From assembly GCF_900119795.1 (NCBI RefSeq), contig NZ_LT634361.1, positions 1,116,001-1,180,000 on the forward strand: a stretch of DNA of 64,000 nt, in the 5' to 3' direction. The DNA comes from Tenacibaculum maritimum NCIMB 2154 (GTDB lineage: Bacteria > Bacteroidota > Bacteroidia > Flavobacteriales > Flavobacteriaceae). The notes beneath the pieces are model-generated. The model did not search any database and was not told where the DNA came from. It saw nothing but the letters and a program-made list of their open reading frames with translations. The position numbers and the translations under genes are program-made. Position 1 is the stretch's first letter. Each line of letters opens with the position of its first letter. This document shows positions 8,968-18,800 of this stretch, in pieces.

Positions 8968-9615
8968 TTATTTTTCTTGATTCCATGTGCTAGGACTAAG
9001 TCGCCAATCTTCTAAGGTTCTTAATTCCTCGCTAGTAATATATTTATTATCTAAAGCCTGTTCAAGTAAATATTCATAATTACTTAAAGTAGTTAAAGAA
9101 ATATGATCTTGTTCAAAATTTTGATTAGCTACCTCAAACCCATAAGAAAAAATAGCCACCATTCCTTTTACTGTAGCTTTACTTTCTTTTAAGGCTTTTA
9201 CGGCGTTTAAACTGCTTTTACCTGTACTAATCAAATCTTCGATGACTACTACATTTTGACCACTTTCTAAATGGCCCTCAATCTGATTTTTTCTACCATG
9301 TTTTTTAGGTTCGGGTCTTACATACACAAAAGGAACACCTAATTCCTGTGCTACTAATATCCCTATGGCAATGGCTCCAGTAGCCACTCCAGCAATTACA
9401 TCGGGTTTTCCGTATTTATCTTCTACTAATTTAGCAATCTGTTCTTTTAAAAAATTTCGAACTGGAGGGTATGATAAAGTAACCCTATTATCACAATAAA
9501 TTGGAGATTTCCAGCCTGAAGCCCAAGTAAAAGGAGCATTAGGGCTTAGTTTGATAGCTTTGATTTGTAAAAGAAGTTCAGCAGTTTTTTTTGCTGTATC
9601 TTTGTTTAAATTCAT
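8968..9615 (-). CDS. pyrE: Orotate phosphoribosyltransferase
   Basis: Pyrimidine biosynthesis enzyme (215 residues) converting orotate and PRPP to OMP. The PRPP-binding motif is VVVIEDLISTGKSS (about residues 122-135); further landmarks are SGWKSPIYCDNR and the GVATGAIAIG loop. The start codon lies only 2 bp from the divergent Nudix start. A TACATTTG promoter-like box ends 5 bp upstream of the ATG, so the mRNA may be leaderless or nearly so. Confidence 0.95.
   Translation of the reverse strand: MNLNKDTAKKTAELLLQIKAIKLSPNAPFTWASGWKSPIYCDNRVTLSYPPVRNFLKEQIAKLVEDKYGKPDVIAGVATGAIAIGILVAQELGVPFVYVRPEPKKHGRKNQIEGHLESGQNVVVIEDLISTGKSSLNAVKALKESKATVKGMVAIFSYGFEVANQNFEQDHISLTTLSNYEYLLEQALDNKYITSEELRTLEDWRLSPSTWNQEK
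9574..9604 (+). promoter_or_regulatory. Promoter of the Nudix gene (TTTG-N19-TATCTTTG)
   Basis: TTTG at 9574-9577 and TATCTTTG at 9597-9604 are separated by 19 bp, an exact fit to the Bacteroidota sigma-ABfr consensus TTTG-N19-TAnnTTTG. The element lies inside the 5' end of pyrE and ends 13 bp before the Nudix start. Confidence 0.6.
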
Positions 9616-9617
9616 AA

Positions 9618-10229
9618 ATGCAAATGTATAAAGTTTTTATAAATGATAAGCCAATAATTTTAACAGATTCTTTTAAAGATGAAAGTATATTTCCTTCTTA
9701 TATATATGAAGAAATAAACTTGACTGAATTGGTTTATACCTTGAATGAAAAAGCTATTGGAGGTGCCATTTTACATACGTTAAACTTAGAAGATTCATGG
9801 AGGGAGTTTAGAGCATGGTTTAAAGTGATACAAGCGGCTGGTGGTTTAGTAATTAATGAGAAAGAGGAAATCCTTTTTATTTTTAGGAGAAATAAATGGG
9901 ATTTGCCTAAAGGTTGGATAGAAGAAGGAGAAACCGTAAATTCAGCAGCTATTCGCGAAGTAGAAGAGGAATGTGGAATTTTTAATTTAACCATAAAAAA
10001 AGAATTGCTAACAACGTATCATTTGTTCTTTCAGAAAGGGAAAATATATTTGAAAGAAACATTTTGGTTTTTGATGTATTCTGATGATACAAAAAAACCA
10101 ATACCGCAAATAGAGGAAGAAATTACAGCAGTGGAGTTCAAAAGCAAAGAAGAAATAAAAGAGGCGCTCTCAAATACATACGCGAATATAAAACTAGTTA
10201 TTGAAAAGTATCAAGGGGTAATAAGCTGA
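9618..10229 (+). CDS. Nudix hydrolase
   Basis: Protein of 203 residues with a complete Nudix box GWIEEGETVNSAAIREVEEE followed by CGI (about residues 98-120), which binds Mg2+ and hydrolyses nucleoside-diphosphate-linked substrates; the substrate is unknown. An N-terminal extension of about 70 residues precedes the Nudix domain, as in flavobacterial relatives. Either ATG 9618 or ATG 9624 could be the start; both are downstream of the good promoter at 9574-9604. Confidence 0.88.
   Translation: MQMYKVFINDKPIILTDSFKDESIFPSYIYEEINLTELVYTLNEKAIGGAILHTLNLEDSWREFRAWFKVIQAAGGLVINEKEEILFIFRRNKWDLPKGWIEEGETVNSAAIREVEEECGIFNLTIKKELLTTYHLFFQKGKIYLKETFWFLMYSDDTKKPIPQIEEEITAVEFKSKEEIKEALSNTYANIKLVIEKYQGVIS
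9621..9628 (-). promoter_or_regulatory. Candidate -7 box for pyrE
   Basis: The minus strand reads TACATTTG, a TAnnTTTG match, with only 5 bp to the pyrE ATG. A TTG lies 23 bp further upstream, a looser spacing than normal. The box sits within the first codons of the divergent Nudix gene. Confidence 0.4.
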
Positions 10230-10268
10230 CATTTTTTAGTGATGATGTTATTTGAGAATGACTAAAAA

Positions 10269-10283
10269 ATGACACTCTGTCAT
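10269..10283. promoter_or_regulatory. Perfect palindrome upstream of dnaK (possible operator)
   Basis: The sequence atgaca-ctc-tgtcat is a perfect 6-3-6 inverted repeat 115 bp upstream of dnaK. It lies 17 bp before TACCTTTT (10301-10308), a near match to a -7 box, so it would overlap the -33 region. It is not CIRCE (TTAGCACTC-N9-GAGTGCTAA). A heat-shock operator role is inference from position. Confidence 0.4.
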
Positions 10284-10397
10284 AAAAAAAAACTTTTTAA
10301 TACCTTTTACTGCCAAAATAAAAGTAGAAATCTAATGGCACACATCTTGACTATATCCACTCGTAAAATTGAATTAAAAATTTAAAGAATATAAGTT

Positions 10398-12305
10398 ATG
10401 AGTAAAATTATAGGTATAGATTTAGGTACTACTAACTCGTGTGTTTCTGTAATGGAAGGAAATGAACCAGTGGTAATTCCTAATGCAGAAGGAAAGAGAA
10501 CAACTCCATCTATTGTAGCATTCGTAGAAGGAGGAGAGCGTAAAGTAGGTGATCCAGCAAAAAGACAAGCGGTGACAAACCCAACTAAAACAGTTTATTC
10601 TATTAAACGTTTTATGGGGAATAAATTTTCTGAATCTTCGAAAGAAGTAGGAAGAGTACCATATAAAGTGGTAAAAGGAGATAACGATACTCCTCGTGTT
10701 GATATTGATGGTCGTTTATATACACCGCAAGAAGTATCAGCAATGGTGTTGCAAAAAATGAAAAAAACAGCTGAAGACTATTTAGGTCAAGGTGTTTCAG
10801 AAGCGGTAATTACAGTACCAGCATATTTTAATGATGCACAGCGCCAAGCAACAAAAGAAGCGGGTGAAATAGCTGGTTTAAAAGTACGTCGTATTATCAA
10901 CGAGCCAACAGCGGCAGCATTGGCCTATGGATTAGATAAGTCTAATGATGATAAAAAGATTGTTGTTTTTGACTTTGGAGGAGGTACACATGATGTTTCT
11001 ATCTTAGAATTAGGCGATGGTGTTTTTGAGGTATTAGCAACGGATGGAGATACACACTTAGGAGGAGATGATGTTGATGAGAAATTAATTAATTGGTTGG
11101 CGGAAGAGTTTAAAGCTGAGGAGAATATGGACTTGCGTCAAGATCCTATGGCTTTACAACGTTTAAAAGAAGCAGCTGAAAAAGCTAAGATAGAGTTATC
11201 TAGTACAACTTCTACAGAAATTAATTTACCGTATATTACAGCAACGGCATCAGGTCCTAAACACTTAGTAAGAACATTAAGTAGAGCTAAGTTTGAGCAA
11301 TTAATAGATGATTTGGTAAAAAGAACTATTGAGCCTTGTGAAACAGCATTAAAAAATGCAGATTTATCAATTTCTGATATTGACGAGATTGTGCTAGTGG
11401 GAGGATCTACTCGTATTCCAGCAGTACAAGAAGCAGTTGAAAAATTCTTTGGAAAAGCACCGAGTAAAGGAGTAAATCCTGATGAAGTAGTCGCTTTAGG
11501 AGCTGCTATTCAAGGAGGGGTTTTAACAGGTGATGTAAAAGATGTATTGTTACTAGATGTAACTCCATTATCATTAGGTATTGAAACTATGGGGAATGTA
11601 TTCACAAAGTTAATTGATGCGAATACAACAATTCCTACAAAGAAATCTCAAGTATTTTCTACAGCAGTAGATAATCAACCGTCAGTAGAAATTCACGTAT
11701 TGCAAGGTGAAAGAGCAATGGCAGCAGATAACAATACTATTGGTCGCTTCCATTTAGATGGTATTCCACCGGCAGGTAGAGGGATTCCTCAAATTGAAGT
11801 AACTTTTGATATTGATGCGAATGGAATAATCAAAGTATCAGCATTAGATAAAGGAACAAATAAATCTCATGAAATTCGTATTGAAGCTTCATCTGGATTG
11901 TCAGAAGAAGAGATCGAGAAGATGAAAAGAGAAGCAGAAGCAAATGCGGATGCAGATAAAGAAGCAAAAGAAACTGCAGATAAAATTAATGGAGCAGATT
12001 CTATGATTTTCCAAACAGAGAAACAATTGAAAGAGTTTGGAGATAAGTTATCAGCAGGTAAGAAAGAGCCAATTGAGGCTGCTTTAGCAGAGTTGAAAAC
12101 GGCGCATGAAGCAAAAGATATTGCTCAGATAGATGCAGCGATGGAAAAAATTAATGAAGCATGGAAAGCTGCTTCTGAAGAAATGTATGCAGCTCAGCAA
12201 GCTGCGGGAGGAGCAGATGCAGGAGCTCCTCAACAAGAACAGCCAGAGGCTAATAATGCTCAAGGAGACAATGTTGAAGATGTAGATTTCGAAGAAGTAA
12301 AATAA
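10398..12305 (+). CDS. dnaK: Molecular chaperone DnaK
   Basis: Hsp70 chaperone of 635 residues. The N-terminal ATPase domain opens with [19 protein letters not shown] and carries phosphate loops [20 protein letters not shown] (about residues 192-211) and [13 protein letters not shown]. The substrate-binding domain is followed by a helical lid and an acidic C-terminal tail ending [11 protein letters not shown], close to the EEVD-like tail of the family. dnaJ and grpE are not adjacent. It is monocistronic: a palindrome and promoter-like region lie upstream and a strong terminator downstream. Confidence 0.98.
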   Translation: MSKIIGIDLGTTNSCVSVMEGNEPVVIPNAEGKRTTPSIVAFVEGGERKVGDPAKRQAVTNPTKTVYSIKRFMGNKFSESSKEVGRVPYKVVKGDNDTPRVDIDGRLYTPQEVSAMVLQKMKKTAEDYLGQGVSEAVITVPAYFNDAQRQATKEAGEIAGLKVRRIINEPTAAALAYGLDKSNDDKKIVVFDFGGGTHDVSILELGDGVFEVLATDGDTHLGGDDVDEKLINWLAEEFKAEENMDLRQDPMALQRLKEAAEKAKIELSSTTSTEINLPYITATASGPKHLVRTLSRAKFEQLIDDLVKRTIEPCETALKNADLSISDIDEIVLVGGSTRIPAVQEAVEKFFGKAPSKGVNPDEVVALGAAIQGGVLTGDVKDVLLLDVTPLSLGIETMGNVFTKLIDANTTIPTKKSQVFSTAVDNQPSVEIHVLQGERAMAADNNTIGRFHLDGIPPAGRGIPQIEVTFDIDANGIIKVSALDKGTNKSHEIRIEASSGLSEEEIEKMKREAEANADADKEAKETADKINGADSMIFQTEKQLKEFGDKLSAGKKEPIEAALAELKTAHEAKDIAQIDAAMEKINEAWKAASEEMYAAQQAAGGADAGAPQQEQPEANNAQGDNVEDVDFEEVK

Positions 12306-12327
12306 GTAATCTAATTATTTTGATAGA

Positions 12328-12360
12328 AACGCAACCTAATTTAGGTTGCGTTTTTTATTT
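12328..12360 (+). terminator. Intrinsic terminator after dnaK
   Basis: An 11-12 bp GC-rich inverted repeat (aacgcaaccta / taggttgcgtt) with a very short loop is followed by TTTTTT. It ends dnaK, and the next gene starts 9 bp later. Confidence 0.85.
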
Positions 12361-12368
12361 TTGAAACT

Positions 12369-12791
12369 ATGAAATTTTATCAAAAAGAAATTCAATTGCC
12401 AGAGTTTAAAAGAGGATACCATTTGATTACAGATATCTTGCTAAATGCGCTTCCTGAGGTTTTACAGATAGAGACAGGGCAATTTCAAGCTTTTATAAAG
12501 CATACTTCTGCAAGTTTGACTATTAATGAGAATGCAGATCCTACAGTTCGTATGGACTTTGAATCTCATATAAATAAAATGATTCCTGAAAATATGCCTT
12601 ATTATAAACATGACTATGAAGGTGCTGACGATATGCCTGCTCATATAAAAAGCTCAATTTTAGGATGTCAAGTCCAAATACCTATAACGAAAGGGAGGTT
12701 AAATTTAGGAACTTGGCAAGGAATTTATTTAGGGGAGCACCGAAATTATGGAGGGAAACGAAAGGTAGTTATTACTATATTTGGAAACTAA
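12369..12791 (+). CDS. Secondary thiamine-phosphate synthase-like protein, YjbQ/UPF0047
   Basis: Cytosolic protein of 140 residues. Family landmarks are FIKHTSASLTINENADPTV, the MPYYKHDYEGADDMPAHIKS region with conserved histidines, and LGTWQGIYLGEHR. YjbQ-family proteins show weak thiamine-phosphate synthase activity, but their main role is unsettled. Its stop codon overlaps the next ATG (TAATG). Confidence 0.88.
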   Translation: MKFYQKEIQLPEFKRGYHLITDILLNALPEVLQIETGQFQAFIKHTSASLTINENADPTVRMDFESHINKMIPENMPYYKHDYEGADDMPAHIKSSILGCQVQIPITKGRLNLGTWQGIYLGEHRNYGGKRKVVITIFGN

Positions 12792-13333
12792 TGAAGTTTG
12801 ATAAGCATAATTTTTTTAGATACACTTATTGTGAGTTTAAAATGCAAGACATTGATTTTTTTAAGGAAAAAGTAGCACATTTCCAAAGTAAATCGGGAAG
12901 CTATTATTTTTATACAGATAAGGGAGTTTTCAGATACTCAAACCATTGGGGTAGAGTAGCTAATTGTAGATGGAAGATTCAGGGAATTGAAGCCTATAAA
13001 AACCAAAATTACTATGTAGGATATGCAAATTGGAATGATTTTTATGCTTTGAATAGTATAGAAAAAGTTTTTTATATAACAGTGAATTTTGAAACTAAAC
13101 AGGCTAAAATATGTAGGGTTAAAGAAGAAGATGATGGCTCTCCTTTTTTAATGACTTCTGAATTTGCCCACCAAAGATTAAAGCAAGTTCAAATGTTATT
13201 TAAAGAATATAAATGGGCAAAGTATTTTGAGGAAGATATTGAAGTTTTGAGGGTAAAAATTATTACAAAAATGATAAATTCTACAGCACCATTACAATTA
13301 TTAAAACAAGAGTTAAAGACCGAGTTTAACTAA
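12791..13333 (+). CDS. Conserved hypothetical protein
   Basis: Function not recognised. I chose the ATG at 12791, which overlaps the yjbQ stop as TAATG and gives 180 residues; an in-frame ATG at 12665 would lie deep inside yjbQ. The protein is soluble, rich in Phe, Tyr and Lys, with no signal peptide and no membrane segment. A Tyr/Trp-rich centre (YYVGYANWNDFYALNSIEKV) suggests a beta-rich fold. It is probably cotranscribed with yjbQ and sits 44 bp before ndh. Confidence 0.7.
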   Translation: MKFDKHNFFRYTYCEFKMQDIDFFKEKVAHFQSKSGSYYFYTDKGVFRYSNHWGRVANCRWKIQGIEAYKNQNYYVGYANWNDFYALNSIEKVFYITVNFETKQAKICRVKEEDDGSPFLMTSEFAHQRLKQVQMLFKEYKWAKYFEEDIEVLRVKIITKMINSTAPLQLLKQELKTEFN

Positions 13334-13377
13334 AAATGAGTAGTTTTGTATTTAGATTTCAACTTTAATAAATCTAA

Positions 13378-14682
13378 ATGAATATACCACAAACCAGTTT
13401 TCCTAGAGTAGTAATTATTGGAGGAGGATTTGCAGGATTGGCAGTTGCTAAAGGGCTAGAAAAACAAGAGTTGCAAGTTGTTTTACTAGACAAGCATAAT
13501 TACCACACTTTTCAACCTTTATTATATCAGGTGGCTACTGGAGGGCTAGAACCAGATTCCATAGCGTTTCCTCTTCGAAAAACATTTAATGATCTAGAAA
13601 ATTATCATTTTAGGTTAACTGAAGTTCTGAAGATAAATGCTGATGAAAACGAGATAACGACCACTATAGGGAATTTGACTTATGATTATTTAATCGTGGC
13701 AACAGGGTCTAAAACTAACTTTTTTGGGAATAAAAATATTCAAAAGCATACAATGGAAATGAAATCCATTCCTCAGTCTTTGAATATAAGAAGTCTTGTT
13801 TTAGAGAATTTTGAAGAAGCACTATTGGTTTCAGATTTGGAAAAAAGAAAGTCCCTAATGAATTTTGTTATTGTGGGAGGAGGGCCTACGGGAGTAGAAC
13901 TTGCTGGTGCTTTGGCTGAAATGAAAAAGGGGATTTTACCCAAGGATTATCCAGATTTAGATATCCGAGAAATGAAAATAAATCTGATTCAAAGCTCAGG
14001 AGAAATTTTGAAAGGGATGAGTGATAAAGCTTCAGAAAAAGCGGAGGATTATCTGATAAAACTAGGAGTAAATGTATGGAAAAACCTTCGAGTATTAGAT
14101 TATGATGGAACTCTTGTAACTACTAATGGAGAGGATCATTTTAAGGCAGCCACTGTAATCTGGGCTGCTGGTGTACAAGGAAAAACTATTGGCGGATTAA
14201 TGGCTAGTTGTGTTATAGAAAGATCTAATAGAATTAAAGTAAATGAATTCAATAAGGTAGTAGATACTAAGAATATTTATGCGATAGGAGATGTGGCTTG
14301 TATGCAAACAGAAAGATATACCTATGGACATCCGATGATGGCACAACCAGCTATCCAACAAGGAAAATTATTAGCAAAAAATATTTTAGCAGCTATCAAA
14401 GGAAGGAAGCAAAAGCCTTTTCGCTATCATGATAAGGGAGCTATGGCTACAATTGGCCGTAATAAAGCAGTGGTAGATTTACCAAAATGGAAAACACAAG
14501 GAGTTTTTGCTTGGTTTGTATGGATGTTTGTTCATTTATTTTCGTTAATAGGCTTTAGAAACAAAGTGATTGTATTTATGAATTGGGTGTATAATTATAT
14601 TCGCTTTGATAGAGAAACAAGGCTTATTATTCGTCCATATAAAAATAAGAATCGCTACTCATTTAGAAAGGAAGATGTCTAA
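13378..14682 (+). CDS. ndh: Type II NADH dehydrogenase (NDH-2)
   Basis: Flavoprotein of 434 residues that oxidises NADH and reduces quinone at the membrane without pumping protons. FAD-binding motif VVIIGGGFAGLAVAKGL (about residues 11-27), NADH-binding motif FVIVGGGPTGVELAGALAEM (about 162-181), a second FAD contact IYAIGDVACMQ (about 300), and a C-terminal hydrophobic/amphipathic stretch (FAWFVWMFVHLFSLIGF) for membrane attachment. Length is typical. Its last 8 bp overlap the next gene. Confidence 0.92.
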   Translation: MNIPQTSFPRVVIIGGGFAGLAVAKGLEKQELQVVLLDKHNYHTFQPLLYQVATGGLEPDSIAFPLRKTFNDLENYHFRLTEVLKINADENEITTTIGNLTYDYLIVATGSKTNFFGNKNIQKHTMEMKSIPQSLNIRSLVLENFEEALLVSDLEKRKSLMNFVIVGGGPTGVELAGALAEMKKGILPKDYPDLDIREMKINLIQSSGEILKGMSDKASEKAEDYLIKLGVNVWKNLRVLDYDGTLVTTNGEDHFKAATVIWAAGVQGKTIGGLMASCVIERSNRIKVNEFNKVVDTKNIYAIGDVACMQTERYTYGHPMMAQPAIQQGKLLAKNILAAIKGRKQKPFRYHDKGAMATIGRNKAVVDLPKWKTQGVFAWFVWMFVHLFSLIGFRNKVIVFMNWVYNYIRFDRETRLIIRPYKNKNRYSFRKEDV

Positions 14683-14983
14683 ACAGTCAAATATAAAGTG
14701 TTTAGAGTGCGGTGTTTTTACTGCTAATAATGATTATTGCAAGAATTGTGGCGCGTTGATTTCTTATGAAAAGAAAAGAGCATTAAGAGAAAAGGCTGTA
14801 GAAGAAGAGCGAGTTTATGAAGCATTAGAAGCGCTTGAAAAACCCAGTTTACCTGAAAGGTTAAAAAAGCACCCTATATTTTTAATGCGAATTATAGGGT
14901 GGATTTTACATTCTGTTTTCTTAATTGTTAATATAATTGGTTTAGGATTGGCTTGGTTTATAGCAATGGTGGCTGCTGGATGA
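14675..14983 (+). CDS. Zinc-ribbon membrane protein
   Basis: Protein of 102 residues starting at ATG 14675, which overlaps ndh by 8 bp. Two Cys pairs (CLEC and CKNC, about 15 residues apart) form a zinc-ribbon-like motif. A charged helix follows, then a hydrophobic C-terminal stretch (about residues 70-100) that forms one or two membrane helices. Function unknown. The tight overlap with ndh and with the next gene indicates an operon. Confidence 0.75.
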   Translation: MSKQSNIKCLECGVFTANNDYCKNCGALISYEKKRALREKAVEEERVYEALEALEKPSLPERLKKHPIFLMRIIGWILHSVFLIVNIIGLGLAWFIAMVAAG

Positions 14984-15339
14984 AAAAACATCTATTATAT
15001 TATTACTATATAGTGTCATTAATTATAGGAACTATTATATATAGCCTATCTAAAACAGATATATATATTCCCGAATGGGCTAGGTTTTATGTAAATGACT
15101 TTTTAATAACCCCCATTGTTTTAACAAGCTCTTTATACTGTATTCGTATTCTTAAAAACGATAGAAAGTATAGATTACCAGTGTTAATTATAGTGTATGT
15201 ATGTGGCTTGTATAGTATATTATTTGAATGCGTACTGCCAGCCTTTCATTCAAGGTACACTACTGATTGTATAGATATAAGTTTGTATTTTGTAGGTGGT
15301 TGGGTGTTTTATAGACTCCAAAAGTCTGATATTGATTGA
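14980..15339 (+). CDS. Small polytopic membrane protein
   Basis: Protein of 119 residues with about four predicted transmembrane helices. The start ATG at 14980 overlaps the upstream stop (ATGA), the best-supported start; an earlier in-frame ATG at 14953 lies inside the zinc-ribbon gene. No family recognised. It ends the ndh operon, and no clear terminator follows. Confidence 0.7.
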   Translation: MKKHLLYYYYIVSLIIGTIIYSLSKTDIYIPEWARFYVNDFLITPIVLTSSLYCIRILKNDRKYRLPVLIIVYVCGLYSILFECVLPAFHSRYTTDCIDISLYFVGGWVFYRLQKSDID

Positions 15340-15416
15340 AGGTAAGGTTACCATTTATTTAGGGGATAAAAGGTTATAATATTACTAAGAGAATAAAAAA
15401 TGACGTAGTATAAAGA

Positions 15417-15629
15417 TTATTCTATATCAGGATTGTTTCTTTGAGGGGTGTTTTCTTTTCCAAGAAGGTAAAGAGTCAAGCCAATGGCAACCGTAGAAAA
15501 CTTTATAATCCACGAAGTAGGCTGTCCCCAGTTATACATCCATGTTAGCAGGCTAGGAACTCTATTCATAAGCTTTAAAATAATAGCAAAACAGCCAATA
15601 ACCGCAATAAAAGATCCAATTTTTCTCAT
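15417..15629 (-). CDS. Small membrane protein, hypothetical
   Basis: Seventy residues with two hydrophobic segments (about 5-25 and 40-60) separated by a Trp-containing loop (MYNWGQPTSWIIKF), and a polar C-terminus. No family recognised. It is read convergently to the ndh operon. The 15630-15873 gap upstream is AT-rich and shows nothing else definite. Confidence 0.6.
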   Translation of the reverse strand: MRKIGSFIAVIGCFAIILKLMNRVPSLLTWMYNWGQPTSWIIKFSTVAIGLTLYLLGKENTPQRNNPDIE

Positions 15630-15835
15630 AAAAAAATATAGGTTTTAAAATGTCGTTTAAATTAAAAGAATCATAAAAAAATATAAATGTTTTATTTTTT
15701 CACATAAAAAATACTTATAATTAGTGTATTTTAAATTAATAGTGTTAAAAAATTAAACGATATAAAATTGTGATTATTTTATACAACCTATTTTTTTACT
15801 AGGGTATTATAAAATACTAGTTTATGGATTGATAA

Positions 15836-15865
15836 TAAGCCACCAAAAATAAATCTGATGGCTTA
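15836..15865 (-). terminator. Weak terminator-like hairpin after the metalloprotease gene
   Basis: Inverted repeat taagcca / tggctta with a 16-base loop lies 9 bp beyond the protease stop codon. The following minus-strand sequence is only modestly T-rich, so termination is uncertain. Confidence 0.35.
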
Positions 15866-15873
15866 ATTATTGT

Positions 15874-18800
15874 TTATTGTATAATTATTTTTCTAATGAT
15901 ACTATCTTTAGAAGTGTTTATTTTTAAGAGATAGGTACCTTTGGGTAGGTGTTGCACGGATATTCTATCGGTATTTGTAAAATGACCTATTTTTTTACCT
16001 TGAAGGCTAAAGATTTGAATAGAAAGGAAGCTTTTTTTATCTCCTTTGATATATATATAATCAATAGCGGGGTTTGGGTATATTGATAGATTCGTTACAT
16101 CTGCTTTGCGAGGACCTTGAGAAGGAAGAGAAATTGTTAGAGGAGTACTCCATTTACTATATTCTACTCCATTTGTGGCTCTAACTCTAAAAGTATGCTC
16201 AGAAATAGTCGTTTTTCTTTCAATCCATAAATAATAAGAAGAAGAAGTACCTTGCATTTCCCAATTTCCATTATTGAGTAGTTGTACTTCATAAGAATCT
16301 ATGTCAGAAACAGTATCCCAAGCAGCATAGAACCCAGTATTATAAGCTCCAGCTGATCGAATATTTAAAGGAAGCGCTAATGAGGGAGTATTTCCTTTAG
16401 AAGCAAACTCAATAGTATAATCTTCAATTTCTCCAGCTCCAATAGTAGTACATGCATCATTAGGAGCACTATAATACTTCATTATAACGCGCATTCTTGT
16501 TGTTCCAGCAGCAGAGCTTTCAACAATGAAATTTCTTGAAACGCTGGTAGTTCCGTGAATACCATTTACGACTTGTTCATTAGCTTCGAAAATGTTATTT
16601 TTATTATAATCGATGTAAACAGCCCAATATTGGGTATAAGGAGTACTTGAGAATCCGGGAGTTAAATTAATAGTAGCGTTACTCCCAGGGATTAATGAGA
16701 TTGTTTGATGAGTATAATCTCCATATCCATTCGTATTGGCAGTAGAAGTATTTACAAAATTACCAATACTTACAGTTTGAATATATTCATAAGCACTATC
16801 TCCCAAGATATTACAATAAGAAGTATTAGCGTTGCTATTGGTGGTTATTGAAACTTCGTTTGAAGGAGTCGAATCAATATTGTTTACAAAAGCACGAACC
16901 CTATATGTATAAGTCGTATTTTCAGTAAGATTAGTGTCTGTAAAACTGTTAGTATTAGTAGGAACAGAAGAAATTACTTCAAAAGAACCACTATTAGTAA
17001 CTCTTTCAATTCTAAAGCCATTTTCATTAGTAGAATTATCCTGCCAATTTAAAGTAATTTTAGAAGTTGAATTGGCGATGGCGCTAAGGTTACTAGGAGC
17101 TATTACAGCTTCTGAAAAACTAACAGTATAATCTTCAGCTTCTCCATCGCCAATAGGGAGGCAACCATTAATAGGAGTGCTATCGTATTTCATAATGATG
17201 CGCATTCTTGTAATACCTACGGCTTGTTCACTTACTAAAAAGCTACCTGATACGGTGGTGTTTCCAGAAATTCCATCTAGCACACGCTCATCAGTTTCAA
17301 ATAAGTTATTTTGGTTATAATCTATATAAATAGCCCAATGTTCAGAATAAGTATTGCTTAAAAAACCAGGGGTTAAACTAACGTTAACATTTGCACTAGG
17401 TGGTAAGTCTATGATTTTAGAAGTATAATTTCCATATCCATTAGTATCAGCTCCAGAAGAGTTTATAAAACTATTTATAGAGATGGCTTGTATATACTCG
17501 TAGTCGTTATTCCCATTAATAGCGCAGTAGTTATCCGTTTGAGTATGATCAGCTGTAGTTACTTCAGCGATATTAGAATAGGTTGAATGTGCATTTCCAG
17601 AAAAGGATTGGATTCTATAAGAGTACGTCGTATTTGCTGTTAGAGAGCTATCTGTATAAGTAGTGCTATTCGCTCCAATAGTTGTTATAAGAGAATAGCT
17701 TCCATTATTATTCAACCGTTCAATTTTGAATCCTTCTTCGTTATCAGAATTATCATTCCAGTTTAAAGTGATCTCAGAAGAAGTTGCAGCAGAAGCTGTT
17801 AAGTTGGAAGGAGCATTAATATTGATAATAGTATTGTTAAGTGTAGTTTGGCCAGCTAGAATATCTCCATTAGGTTTGGTTGAAAAGGCATATTCTTGAA
17901 CTATCATGGTATTTCCATCAGTACTAACAGTAACCTGCATCCATCCAAGTACAGTTTCATCGTTATGAATAGCAGAAAATCCTATGTATCCCGTATTGCC
18001 ATCCCATTCAGTATGATTTTCGGTTCTAAGATCTAGCTGATCAGGATATGCTCCTGGTTCCGTAAAATTGCTGGTTGTTGAAATAAGTTCATCTTTGGTT
18101 AGCAAGGCAATGTTTCTACTAGCGGTATTGGTAACCAATTTCTTTCCATAAGTTTCCATTTTTAAATGTCCGTTTTTATAATGCCAAGCCCCATAAGAAC
18201 CTTCTCCATTTATTTTAGGGAGGTAAAAGAATTTCCAACCATTGGTAGAGTCTGCTGAAACATCGGTAAAATCTTCATAAATAATTTCAAAAGGATCGTA
18301 AAATTTAAGTTTTAGACTGATAGAAGAACAAGCTAAATTTTGATTAGAAGCTAGTGCACTTTCTTTAAAATTTAATGTTAAAGTTTGGTTGTTAATAGCA
18401 GTATGATTAGAAGCAGTACCTGTAATAGTAATAGTAGCTGTTGTATTAGAAGTGGTTTGGATGGTAGCAGATAAGCCTTGAGGAAGCGGTAATGAATAAT
18501 CTACCTCAGGTGTTAATATTGCTCCAGAAGAATTAAAATTAGTTCCGTTTACAGTTACGGTAGTTGTTTGATTGAATGTTCCGTTATTGTTGATAGATTC
18601 TTTAAATATATTGTTATTGATAGAAAAAGAAGCACCTGAATTATGAACACCTGTGTCAATTAAATTTTGAGGTTTCCATAGCGTTTGACGAGCAGGGTGT
18701 TGTAGCGCAGCTAGCATACGATCGGTTTGTCCTTTTGTGAACATTCTATAACAGCCGTCAGCAGCACCGTTGTATCCCATGTAATTTTCATAATTGATAA

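Noticed and set aside
10230-10397. CIRCE operator upstream of dnaK
   Set aside because: No TTAGCACTC-N9-GAGTGCTAA is present; only the shorter tgaca palindrome.
12665-12790. Earlier ATG for the hypothetical gene after yjbQ
   Set aside because: It lies within yjbQ in another frame; the TAATG overlap at 12791 is a better start.
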